Of a DNA stretch of 64,000 bases, positions 10,201 to 18,067 are shown in pieces; position 1 is the first letter of the stretch, and each line of letters starts with the position of its first letter. The notes below the pieces were generated by a model that saw nothing but the letters and a program-made list of their open reading frames with translations, ran no database searches and was not told the origin of the DNA. This stretch comes from a virus, in IMG/VR virus record IMGVR_UViG_3300020428_000007, positions 124,001 to 188,000 of that record; one strand, given 5' to 3'. Made by a program: the position numbers and the translations under genes.

Positions 10201-11146
10201 AAAACATAGAAGAAGCGAAAGCTGGCAAGCTAACAGAATGGTCTAACGTAGAACCAAGAACAAAATCTACAGAGGTCTCTGTAAGGACAGCGCAGTACTC
10301 GTTAACTTGATACAGTCTATGAGGTTTGCGTATTAGCGTAAGAGTCTCAGTCGAAGTAACAGAACCAAAATCATCTACGGTTATAACGGTTAGGTCATTA
10401 GAGTCTCGGTGTGCTACATAGATAACATTTAAAACACTTGTAATAGAAATAGGAGCAGTTACATCAATAGTACCAATCTCACTATATGCAGTGTTTAGTA
10501 ATTGTATTTTGTTTGAATGTTCAAAAGCTACTGCAAAGAATATACGCTTTTCAGAGGACGCAGAAAATACAGTCGTAGAATCTACAGGCCCATCGTAGTC
10601 AGTATCAATACGACCTACAAATACGCCTTCTGCATCCAATATAGAAATCTTATTTAAGTAATAATCTAACACATGATATTTTGTTCTAAGAATAGAGACC
10701 GCGCCTTTATCCACTTTTTTATCTGTTAGATTTTGAACAACTGGCTCAGCGCTATCACTAGATAGAGTAACAACACTGCTATTATCCTGAGCAACCCACT
10801 CAGAATCTGGTAATACTTCCCATGCGTACTTTCCGTTAAGCGCATCGTTGTACTCAAAGGTTTCATCGAACTTATTAATTAGTGCAAATGTACCAACAAG
10901 CTCTTCGTCTTGAAAAAGCTGAGCAAAACGAGGAATGCCCAGAGAAGACCCAGAAGTAGCTCGTACTTCCACAGTATCTCCGGACACAGCATTCGTAGAC
11001 GAACCTCGTTCGTTTCCATTTACTATAATAGTTCCTATGCTTACACGCAATGAAACCAATACTTCATCGGTAAGTATATATGCAGGATTTGAAATCTCTA
11101 CAGTATTAGGCTCTAGACCTGATTTATATCCAAGATCGTATAACAT
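7217..11146 (-). CDS. large tail or adhesion protein with beta-propeller
   Basis: This 1309-residue protein begins with an ATG whose TAATG overlaps the upstream stop. Residues about 20-70, 545-625 and 650-728 are three copies of a small beta domain with the core NGxxxGSS..V..GDxV.(I/L).(A/T)TS, two of them ending with STWVITT or TWIVTT. Residues about 150-445 carry a repeating pattern (LYVSDIVESELLKLD, IYVAHRDSNDLTVI, LYITHRQERKITIVE) that fits a YVTN/NHL-like beta-propeller. The last 60 residues are Cys/Gly/Trp-rich (CWIWAQKLPCVNSCYGCP). Such architecture is typical of host-recognition or baseplate-associated tail proteins; the exact receptor role is inferred. It sits at the end of the tail gene cluster. 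Confidence 0.75.
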   Translation of the reverse strand: MLYDLGYKSGLEPNTVEISNPAYILTDEVLVSLRVSIGTIIVNGNERGSSTNAVSGDTVEVRATSGSSLGIPRFAQLFQDEELVGTFALINKFDETFEYNDALNGKYAWEVLPDSEWVAQDNSSVVTLSSDSAEPVVQNLTDKKVDKGAVSILRTKYHVLDYYLNKISILDAEGVFVGRIDTDYDGPVDSTTVFSASSEKRIFFAVAFEHSNKIQLLNTAYSEIGTIDVTAPISITSVLNVIYVAHRDSNDLTVITVDDFGSVTSTETLTLIRKPHRLYQVNEYCAVLTETSVDFVLGSTLDHSVSLPAFASSMFYESVLGRLYITHRQERKITIVELDFENNHTILLTSFFQGQGYLDGLAYDRDNETLYVSDIVESELLKLDSSLRVIDRIDLPSHSYELYFNNANSVLIASCLYPDIDERLIVSDGDPDPIDYKSIIDIPVGGTGRSDTYTIDGVRNPVTLYLYPDDSDVEVSVNTEEGSFTNGTVIQPYGEFYFEVSIPGGKARRIDFVLGQHAYSFTASPELKRLIPIDTTWNNNQFAETNTGYISNAIQIHGLDVIECTMELDYGTIYKNGVDVGSSTTVSNGDRVYIAATSHEENCQETFSTVTWGGIFESTWVITTRSEEPRDENKPEARSDFIDIFYAELGSEFISDAIIIDTAEPTLARINDDYNSSIIVNGVDVGQSAAIESGDSVQLKLTTKPVFGTAHQLVLSMCKTSVTWIVTTLPSMSMVPLDFGTIKGVTLGDKLQSEVINLDSVSSEFSVDIIIPRNTIPLINGSVPSEISPDELNYKGVLYEQKSIRVAGGSDIQLVGYALGVYGSTTVHRVVSGISQGSWNIQSLKTTDAIQSRELAPYIDREDAEAIGQSGVSVNHYDAEADVIVAKSFALEREIVPTSLPNILVEKNLESSIVVPATFDFQYKGANYSKSNRPILDVAKSQAERSSNPSFFIDKFESVKSLHSAYGMDVEYLRSNRSTTTGQEIEYVKGASGIKPYTETDFDKTTSPIAYSVSIDYTKGANTNYLTYRNQEFIRNFAEMPFTEQGEFVTDTDRSDAVTSIDFKKRSVLSLEHEREFRIFTRNDLGFIEYEYGKLTFDMGKFFIQEFSKPNLEAAKAFAVDFNKPISSSVVNLEIGWNKHARAVGKAVHYLKVEVDGVQGLTSNTVNKTVVDNLYNIKYQSGYTLKVDDLESAFIDKPNAVTDYTYHSEVSLFAPTFVSLDTFSYTSLGSRTVTITESDCVALGNENCLDSGYFATENAALANAIGVWGVEGPAVRTYEVSPGCWIWAQKLPCVNSCYGCPSTGYIKGG

Positions 11147-11475
11147 TATTCACCTACAATCTTCGTAGTTCCATTCATTGACACTTCACGGATGAAGCTT
11201 TTAAGTGCGATAGACTTTTGAGAAAAGCTTACCTTTTCAAAATCTCTACCATCAAACATGTTCAAGTGCATAGAGCAAAAGCGGTAGATACAGTTAGAAA
11301 TAGCTACTGACCTGCTTTCACAGGACGTAGTAAATCGTTCTCGTCTATTTTTATATTCGACTTGTACTACGTATTCTTTTACGTTACTAGTACTTTTAAT
11401 TTTCGGTCTAAGTGGTGGGTACAAAGACCCACCATATTTATAAACCGATGCACTTAAAGGAATTGCATGTTCCAC
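11146..11475 (-). CDS. hypothetical protein, 109 aa, GTG start
   Basis: The frame has only a GTG at 11475 as an early start; it begins 6 bases after the upstream stop and its own stop overlaps the next ATG as TAATG. I see no convincing ribosome site, so translation may depend on coupling. The product has an alternating strand pattern in the middle (KEYVVQVEYKNRRERFT) and three cysteines (SCESRSVAISNCIYRFC). No family recognised. Position between tail genes suggests a small tail-associated protein. Confidence 0.6.
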   Translation of the reverse strand: MEHAIPLSASVYKYGGSLYPPLRPKIKSTSNVKEYVVQVEYKNRRERFTTSCESRSVAISNCIYRFCSMHLNMFDGRDFEKVSFSQKSIALKSFIREVSMNGTTKIVGE

Positions 11476-11481
11476 GACACG

Positions 11482-12522
11482 TTAACGGGAAATAGTAATT
11501 CCCATTCCCTCGGTCTGGAAGTAAATACGCATACCTTTGTTGTCTTCGTGGTTAGCATTCAGTGCGCGATATTTACGAGGCTGAGCTTCACCATAAACAC
11601 TAACCTCATGTTGGGCATACTGAGAAGTAACGTCAGCACTTGCATAGGCAATAATGTCTAACTCATGCGGATATGAATAGCGCTGAGTGTTCAAGCCACG
11701 AGGAAAGTTAATGATGTATTTACCATCTTCATAGATAGATGTTTGCTGAATGCTGTTAATGATTCGCGTACTATCCGCAGTATCTACAGTAGCAGAGACC
11801 GGGAATGTAGGAGCGTTAACGTCTTTCTCGCGAACAACAAACTTCATGATACCATCTAGTTCAGAAGTATTTAAGTCTGAACCGCCACCACCTGTATGAG
11901 AGAATACGCAGAACAGAGGTGCTTTACCATCTACTACGATTGCACCAGTTGAATCTACCATACGACCAATAGTGAACCAAGCAAACTTGTCACCGTCACC
12001 GTCGTAAGATTCAGCCCACATACAGAAAGCGATACCACGGTCTGTAACGGTTAAAAAGTATGAAATAGGAACAGATTCTTCGTCGTTTCCATCAAATCCC
12101 CAATTCTCGTAAGAGAAGAAATGATTGCGGTCACCGCCAGTTAACACTTGGCTATTTTTAAACATGAAACCTGATTTAGAAACGTTGGTATTGTTACCAT
12201 CTGTTTTTGAAGTAGCTACTGTAACTTCACCCCCATCACCAAGAAGTAGCTGAGTAGGTGTAAAGGTATAGATATCCAGTACGTCATCAGCATCGTCTGC
12301 AACAATGTAAAGAAGCCAAGGCTGGTCTTCATCACCTGCTAGAGGGTCAACTGTAGTATCAGGTTTTAATAGAATGCTCTTGTGTGAATCTACTAAAGAC
12401 AAATCCGCATTCTGGTCATCTACGCTAACTAAACTAAAACCGTTAGCTGTCAGGTCAGTTGCAAGAGTAGCGATAAGATTTTCTACACTTACAAAGTTAT
12501 TCTTTTCGACTGTAAAGCCCAT
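11482..12522 (-). CDS. tail family A paralogue 1 (346 aa)
   Basis: First of five related proteins encoded between 11482 and 17252 (listed from low to high coordinate). Shared features are an N-terminal helix with the end ANGF, a TTVDPLAGDEDQPW strand block near residue 60, a central A..SYDxxGDxFxWF motif, and a C-terminal block around TADSxRIIN, QRYxYPHELDxIAYxSADV and NxGMRI. These are tail or baseplate proteins by context (same cluster as the sheath). A 30-base stretch at 12316-12345 is identical to one in the next gene (13528-13557), so duplication or gene conversion was recent. No catalytic motif seen. Confidence 0.7.
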   Translation of the reverse strand: MGFTVEKNNFVSVENLIATLATDLTANGFSLVSVDDQNADLSLVDSHKSILLKPDTTVDPLAGDEDQPWLLYIVADDADDVLDIYTFTPTQLLLGDGGEVTVATSKTDGNNTNVSKSGFMFKNSQVLTGGDRNHFFSYENWGFDGNDEESVPISYFLTVTDRGIAFCMWAESYDGDGDKFAWFTIGRMVDSTGAIVVDGKAPLFCVFSHTGGGGSDLNTSELDGIMKFVVREKDVNAPTFPVSATVDTADSTRIINSIQQTSIYEDGKYIINFPRGLNTQRYSYPHELDIIAYASADVTSQYAQHEVSVYGEAQPRKYRALNANHEDNKGMRIYFQTEGMGITISR

Positions 12523-12534
12523 TGTAGTCTCCTA

Positions 12535-13734
12535 TTAATCGATTCCGTTACCGCTTGTTTGCATTACCATACGCATACCTTTATTATACGTAGAGTTAGC
12601 ACCAAGTCCGGCGTATTCACGAGCAGCACTTTCACCGTAGAAAGTAAGCTCGATAGTGTTGTCGTGTGAGATAGCATCGGCACTAGTGTAGCCAATCATA
12701 TCTAGCTCATGAGGATAGCCGTAACGTTGAGAGTTTAGTCCATTAGGAAAATGAACAATAAACTTCTCGTCTTCGCCAATTGCAACCTGCTGCACTGCAT
12801 TGATAATACGATTACTATCCGCAGTATCTACAGTAGCAGAAACAGGAAATGTAGGAGTGGTAACGTCTGCTTCACGAGTAACCATGTACAGGACTTGTGT
12901 AGGGTTTGATACGTTAAGATTTTTATCGCCATTACCCTCTAGTGAGAATACGGTAAACAGCGGACTCTTACCATCAACAATAACAGCACCATTGTCTTTG
13001 TCTACCATTCGCTGAGTACAGAACCAAGCTTGGTTTTGACCTTCGCTGTCATAAGACTCACCCCACAATGCAAATGCAATTCCATGGTCTGAGATTGAAA
13101 GACGATAGCTAAGTGGGTGTGCAGCGAAGTCACCTACACGACCCCAGTTTGGTTGATTCTTCTGAGTGAAATCTTTTTCTTGGTTTTGTTTATCGTCATT
13201 AAAACAATAGAAAAAGCCGTTAGTATAGTCCCTAGCAGTACCCGAACCACCTTTAATGTCTAAGTGTGTACGAATCAAACTATCGTAACCTAAGAAGCCC
13301 GCACCTTGTTCAGTTTGCTCACGAGTACCATAGCCTGATGCATTATAAGGCATAAAGTCTTTAAAGTACTTGTAAGCAATTCTCCACGTACCATCTGGAT
13401 TCTCTACAATCTGAGTAGGTGTGCATATCCAAACACGTAGCCAGTTTTGATGACCGTCACTGAACTTGTACGATAGCTTACCAGAACCGTCATCGCCTAC
13501 AGTAGATCGTGCTGTAATAAACACAATCCAAGGCTGGTCTTCATCACCTGCTAGAGGATCTACAGTTGTAGTAGCTTTCAAACAAACAGACTCTGTTTCG
13601 TCTGTTGGTGTTCCAGCACCCGCTGCACCGTTTAAGTAGATTACTTCAAATCCATTACTTGCCATATCATTAGCTACAGCAGTAAGTAACTGAGTGGCTT
13701 TTGAGTAACCTTGGCGTTTAACGCTAAAGCCCAT
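12535..13734 (-). CDS. tail family A paralogue 2 (399 aa, longest)
   Basis: Carries all family A blocks: MGFSVKRQGY start, TTVDPLAGDEDQPW, the ESYDSEGQNQAWF centre and the TADSNRIIN to NKGMRM C-terminus. It is about 55-65 residues longer than its relatives because of an insertion at roughly residues 75-190, rich in Gly, Asn and aromatic residues, between the conserved N-terminal block and the central motif. The insertion is where the family varies most and could be an exposed loop or accessory lobe. It lies 12 bases from its relative downstream. Confidence 0.7.
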   Translation of the reverse strand: MGFSVKRQGYSKATQLLTAVANDMASNGFEVIYLNGAAGAGTPTDETESVCLKATTTVDPLAGDEDQPWIVFITARSTVGDDGSGKLSYKFSDGHQNWLRVWICTPTQIVENPDGTWRIAYKYFKDFMPYNASGYGTREQTEQGAGFLGYDSLIRTHLDIKGGSGTARDYTNGFFYCFNDDKQNQEKDFTQKNQPNWGRVGDFAAHPLSYRLSISDHGIAFALWGESYDSEGQNQAWFCTQRMVDKDNGAVIVDGKSPLFTVFSLEGNGDKNLNVSNPTQVLYMVTREADVTTPTFPVSATVDTADSNRIINAVQQVAIGEDEKFIVHFPNGLNSQRYGYPHELDMIGYTSADAISHDNTIELTFYGESAAREYAGLGANSTYNKGMRMVMQTSGNGID

Positions 13735-13749
13735 GTTTATTCTCCAAAA

Positions 13750-14751
13750 TTATTCACCGCCTTCCGTCCAGAACATAACGCGCATACCTTTGTTGAAAGG
13801 TTGTTGTGCATTCATTCCGACATACTTGCGGGCAGTTGCTTCGTTAAAAGGATTTACTTCAAGTTCTATTGATTGACTTAATACATCGGCAGATATAATA
13901 CCAATTAAATCTAGCTGGTGGATATATCCATAACGCTGTGTACATAGTCCGTTGGGAAAGGTCATTACAATAGTATCGTCCTCTCTTATAGAAACTTGTT
14001 GCTTACTATTGATAATACGATTGCTATCGGCAGTGTCAGTTGTAGCAGATACAGGAAATGTAGGTGCGTTAACATCTTTCTCACGAACAACGAATTGATA
14101 AATATCGTCAATGTCGTTTGTTCTTGAAGCAGCAAGACCTCTAGTTGAGAATACACAAAATAGAGGACTCTTGCCTTTAGTTACCACACTGCCTGATTTA
14201 GTTACCATACGTTGACAACAAAGCCAGAAGAACTTATCACCTGCATTGTCGTAAGACTCCACCCAAATAGAAAGAGTAAATCCATGCGGATGAAATGAAA
14301 CTTGGTAACTCATTGGGTTAGCTTGTGTGTCGCTGCCTAATATGTCCCAATTCTCAAAGCTTACAGTTCGTGAACTTCCAGCTTCTGAACCAATCCTATT
14401 CAAACTACCTTTAGTAAGCTTGCCACTCAAGTAATCAGTTTCATCAACTGCTCTACGTACTGCAATACGGAAGTCACCGTCTATGTCTATTACTTGATCT
14501 CGTCCAGTAATATAAAAGTCCAACCACTGCTCCTGTTCGTCATAGAATAACGATAAAGACCAAGGTTGATTAGAGACTATTGGGTCAACGATAGAAGTAG
14601 CGTTCATACAAACTTTAGAGTTTATATTTGCAATGCTGTCAGTAGCTGTTCCGTCTACGTTAACAACATCAAACCCATTAGCCTTTAAAATACCTACGAG
14701 ATCAACGACAAGACTTTTAAATGTAGAAAAGCCATTACGTTGAATATTCAT
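13750..14751 (-). CDS. tail family A paralogue 3 (333 aa)
   Basis: Recognised by the family blocks ILKANGFDVVNVDG, TSIVDPIVSNQPW, ESYDNAGDKFFWL, KDVNAPTFPVSATTDTADSN and NKGMRVMFWTEGG. The N-terminus lacks the MGF start of some relatives (MNIQRNGF instead), matching paralogue 5. It ends one base into the start of the upstream relative. A virion role is inferred from the cluster. Confidence 0.7.
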   Translation of the reverse strand: MNIQRNGFSTFKSLVVDLVGILKANGFDVVNVDGTATDSIANINSKVCMNATSIVDPIVSNQPWSLSLFYDEQEQWLDFYITGRDQVIDIDGDFRIAVRRAVDETDYLSGKLTKGSLNRIGSEAGSSRTVSFENWDILGSDTQANPMSYQVSFHPHGFTLSIWVESYDNAGDKFFWLCCQRMVTKSGSVVTKGKSPLFCVFSTRGLAASRTNDIDDIYQFVVREKDVNAPTFPVSATTDTADSNRIINSKQQVSIREDDTIVMTFPNGLCTQRYGYIHQLDLIGIISADVLSQSIELEVNPFNEATARKYVGMNAQQPFNKGMRVMFWTEGGE

Positions 14752-15767
14752 TATGCAATACCTGCACCTTTAGTTAGACACATGATACGCATACCAGTGT
14801 TCTTAGGGAAGTTAGCCTGCATACCTACGTATTCTCTGTTCTCACCTTCATCGTACATGCCGATTGGTACTACTTGGTTTTGAGAAATAACGTCTGCGCT
14901 AGTGTAAGCAATCATATCTAACTCGTAAGCGTAAGCATAACGTTGTGTGTTAATGCCTTGTGGAAAGAAAACAATATATTTGTTCTCTTCTGATAACGCT
15001 ACTTGCTGAATAGGATTGATAATAGCACGAGAGTCAGGTCCTGATTTAACTGCGCTTTCAGGTCTGGTAGGTGCGTTGATATCTGTTTCGTAAACAACGA
15101 ATTGAAGTATTCCGTTTTCTACTGCATCAAGGTTTTCTGAGTCTGCAATGTCTGTACTTCCACCACCTGCTGTAGCAAATACACAAAACAAAGGACTCTT
15201 GCCTGTAGTTACTACAGTACCATCTTTCTGCACAGGTCTTTGAATAGTAAACCAGCTAAAACAATCGCCAGCTTTATCGAAAGATTCTGCCCAAACAAAG
15301 AAGCTTATACCATGATCGGAAATAGACAGTCGGAAACTTATTGGAATAGCGCGAGGGTCTACGCCGCCAATGTTGAAACAACTCCAATTAGAATCTGTTC
15401 TAGACATGAACTTAGTGTTCGGGTCATCAACCTTGTTGTTTAAGAACATGTGACCTGATTGTGTACCAGTAGCATTAGCAGCTACAGTAAACGTGTCAGT
15501 GATTTGAGTATTATGTACTGCCCAAAAGCGTAGGTATCCACCTTGTGCTTCTGTAGCATCCATGACTAGTCGCCATTCTTGGTCAACTGGATCTACACTA
15601 GCAGTCGGAGCAAATACATAACTTGTTGTACTATCACTCGGCGCTGGATTTGTAGCACTACCATTAACTGCAAGCAAGGTGAAGCCGTTAGCTATTAGTA
15701 AGTCTGCAAGATCTTTACCGAGCTTTTGTACAGATACGTAATTGTTACGTTCTACGGAAAAGCCCAT
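14751..15767 (-). CDS. tail family A paralogue 4 (338 aa)
   Basis: Has the family pattern MGFSVERNNYVSVQKL, TASVDPVDQEW, ESFDKAGDCFSWF and NTQRYAYAYELDMIAYTSADV, but the TADS motif is changed to KSGPDSRAIIN and the ETDINAPTRP segment also departs from the others. It is thus a diverged member of the group. It overlaps the next gene by one base (ATG/TAA junction) and is separated from paralogue 5 by an unrelated 146-codon gene. Confidence 0.7.
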   Translation of the reverse strand: MGFSVERNNYVSVQKLGKDLADLLIANGFTLLAVNGSATNPAPSDSTTSYVFAPTASVDPVDQEWRLVMDATEAQGGYLRFWAVHNTQITDTFTVAANATGTQSGHMFLNNKVDDPNTKFMSRTDSNWSCFNIGGVDPRAIPISFRLSISDHGISFFVWAESFDKAGDCFSWFTIQRPVQKDGTVVTTGKSPLFCVFATAGGGSTDIADSENLDAVENGILQFVVYETDINAPTRPESAVKSGPDSRAIINPIQQVALSEENKYIVFFPQGINTQRYAYAYELDMIAYTSADVISQNQVVPIGMYDEGENREYVGMQANFPKNTGMRIMCLTKGAGIA

Positions 15768-15780
15768 CTAAGTTCTCCTG

Positions 15781-16221
15781 TTAAAGAAAGCGTTTGAAGT
15801 CAAATAGACCTCTTTCGTGTTTAAAATGATTTATCAGAATCTTAAATTCTTCTGAATTTCTGTCCATCCACTCGGCTGGTGGGTTAGCGTGTTGGATAAA
15901 GTCTTTGTTAAACTTTCTATACTCATTAGCAAACTTTGGATCAGAGTTAAGCTTTTGTTGCATCAACTCGCCGTCTATTTCGTTCTTTCGAGAAAACGCA
16001 TCATAGAGTCTGTTCTTAGCATCTTTGCCGTAAAGAAAAATGAAAAGCTCTGGACGTTTGTATTTACGGTAGAGTTCTAAAGCTTCAAAGAAAACTTCCG
16101 CAACTTTAATTATGTCGGCGGTCTTTGTTTCCAAGTAATAAATCTTGTTCATTACTTTTTGAAACTCTGCCGCTAAGCCTATCTTGACTATCTTTCCAGA
16201 TAGAGTCATTAGTACTTTCAT
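15781..16221 (-). CDS. hypothetical protein between tail paralogues
   Basis: A 146-residue, Lys/Phe/Glu-rich, mainly helical protein with a hydrophobic N-terminus (MKVLMTLSGKIVKIGLAAEF) that is too polar for a clear signal peptide. It interrupts the family A array and shares nothing visible with it. No catalytic motif was recognised. Its stop-to-start spacing on both sides is very tight (TAATG with the gene at 16221), so it is part of the operon. It may be an inserted accessory gene. Confidence 0.6.
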   Translation of the reverse strand: MKVLMTLSGKIVKIGLAAEFQKVMNKIYYLETKTADIIKVAEVFFEALELYRKYKRPELFIFLYGKDAKNRLYDAFSRKNEIDGELMQQKLNSDPKFANEYRKFNKDFIQHANPPAEWMDRNSEEFKILINHFKHERGLFDFKRFL

Positions 16222-17252
16222 TACATTCCCTTACCGCCAATCTGACAAAGTATTCTCATACCCTTATTGTCTTTAACGTTAGCATTAAGAGCTTTGTAGG
16301 TACGTGCTGTTTCTTCGCCAAATACAGTAAAGCTAGGTCGTGACCATTGGCTTAATACGTCGGCACTTGTATAAGCTATCATATCTAGCTTGTAGTCGTA
16401 TAGATAACGAGGAGTGCTAAAGCCTTGTGGAAATCTAATCACATAGCTATTATCTTCAAGTATGGAAACCTGCTGTACTGGATTAATCATGGGAAAGCTA
16501 TCCGCAGTAGGAATACAAGCAGATGCAGGAGGAATAGGTTTGTTTACGTCATCTTCACGTACAACGAAATAGTAGATAGAGTTATATACTACTGCATTAG
16601 ACGCATCATTGAGATAGCGGTCTTCGCCTAATCCACGCTGAGAGAACATACACATTAACGGACTCTTACCCTCTGTGATAATAAGACCTGTGTTGCAATC
16701 GACTGGACGTTGAATGAGAAACCAATTGAAACAGTCACCTGCATTGTCAAATGATTCAGCCCACATTGAAAAGAATACACCGTGATCGGTAATAGACAAA
16801 TGGTAGCTAAGAGGAATAGCTTTAATGTCTACATTATCAGGTTTGAAGCACGACCAAAGAGTTCTATCTTTGTGTCTAGTAAAGAACTCAGAACCGCTTA
16901 CTTCTCGGTCACTTGAGTTCTTTGGACTTAATCTACCAGATTCTCGTTTTTCTTCATACTCAGTAGGAGATTGCGTATCATCAATCTGAGTAGGCGTACA
17001 AACCCAAAAATTAATATATTGGCCTGAATCGCTGCAATCCATTATAAGAAGCCAAGGTTGATTTTCGTCTTCTGCTAACGGGTCTACAGAGGTAGTAGCT
17101 TTGAAGATATACTGCTTAGTATTAGGAGTGATTTGACCTCCATAGAACTTATCTGTGGCTATAACCTCGAAAGCACCGCTAATGTTTAAATCAGTAGCTA
17201 ACTGAAAGCCTAGTCGATTTAAGTCAGTAAAGCCGTTACGTTCTACATTCAT
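16221..17252 (-). CDS. tail family A paralogue 5 (343 aa)
   Basis: First family A member in the direction of transcription. It carries TTSVDPLAEDENQPW, ESFDNAGDCFNWF, PTADSFPMINPVQQVSI, DYKLDMIAYTSADV and NKGMRILCQIGGKGM. In place of the NAPTFP segment it reads REDDVNKPIPPAS. It begins with MNVERNGF. A TAATG junction links it to the upstream gene at 17252. The role as tail or baseplate appendage is inferred from synteny with the sheath cluster. Confidence 0.7.
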   Translation of the reverse strand: MNVERNGFTDLNRLGFQLATDLNISGAFEVIATDKFYGGQITPNTKQYIFKATTSVDPLAEDENQPWLLIMDCSDSGQYINFWVCTPTQIDDTQSPTEYEEKRESGRLSPKNSSDREVSGSEFFTRHKDRTLWSCFKPDNVDIKAIPLSYHLSITDHGVFFSMWAESFDNAGDCFNWFLIQRPVDCNTGLIITEGKSPLMCMFSQRGLGEDRYLNDASNAVVYNSIYYFVVREDDVNKPIPPASACIPTADSFPMINPVQQVSILEDNSYVIRFPQGFSTPRYLYDYKLDMIAYTSADVLSQWSRPSFTVFGEETARTYKALNANVKDNKGMRILCQIGGKGM

Positions 17253-18055
17253 TATTCTAACACCAAATAAGTTAATGTCATTTTAGGGGTAATAGGTCCG
17301 TCACCGACATTAGTAAATCTAAAATAAGCACTTCGAGTAGAGGGTTCTTCCATGTTAGCTAAGAAGCTATATCTACGAAAGAACTCATAAGAGCCGTCAT
17401 CTGAAACACGAATACCTTGGTCAACCAATAGATTAACATCAGATATAAAAGTATATGGATTCAAATCAGAACGATTAGGTCCTGTGAAGCCTTCAACTTT
17501 CAAATCGTATGCATTTACTTCTAGCTTCAACATCATAATCGTTTTGCCTACATCAGGAATAACGAAGTCATGAGTTTCACCAGACTGCATTTGCTCAGGC
17601 GCTGTATACTCTACAATACCACGAGAACCTGCATTAGATATATAATCCATCCACACAGGTTTGCTTTGAGCATTAAGACCAAGAATCTGACCGGGTGTGC
17701 CTGGCACTGGTACTATACGATTCGGGTCTATGCTTAAAGTATTTTCACCAAGAACTTGAATAGGAGCTTCGACTTGGTAGTCTGCACCAAACTTTAACTC
17801 TTCCCAAGTTTCTTTATCTGCCGTTAGCTTGTAGATGGTAGAATCTTCTACCACATAAGCAAGCTGTCCTTCTTTACGGGCATCAAACTGTTCTAGCATA
17901 CCATTAAAAGACTTACGCTTAGAATCTTCTATCCAAGTGTTGCGGTCAGCTATCGTTTTGAATACACGATAGCCGCCTTTAAGATAAGAGTCTTCAATAA
18001 GATATGGTATGTTAGCACTAGAAGGCACAAAGTAACTAGTAGCTGAAATTGGCAT
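17252..18055 (-). CDS. putative tail or baseplate protein, 267 aa
   Basis: The N-terminal half has a segment common in tail fibre and baseplate-associated proteins: KGGYRVFKTIADRNTWI near residue 26, then EGQLAYVVEDSTIYKLTAD. A proline/glycine-rich linker (PVPGTPGQILGL) follows near residue 118, then a beta-rich C-terminal domain resembling a receptor-facing jelly-roll or similar head. No cysteine pair or catalytic motif. It lies between the Ig-repeat protein and the family A array, which supports a structural role; the precise part of the tail is unknown. Confidence 0.65.
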   Translation of the reverse strand: MPISATSYFVPSSANIPYLIEDSYLKGGYRVFKTIADRNTWIEDSKRKSFNGMLEQFDARKEGQLAYVVEDSTIYKLTADKETWEELKFGADYQVEAPIQVLGENTLSIDPNRIVPVPGTPGQILGLNAQSKPVWMDYISNAGSRGIVEYTAPEQMQSGETHDFVIPDVGKTIMMLKLEVNAYDLKVEGFTGPNRSDLNPYTFISDVNLLVDQGIRVSDDGSYEFFRRYSFLANMEEPSTRSAYFRFTNVGDGPITPKMTLTYLVLE

Positions 18056-18067
18056 ACCTTACTCCTA

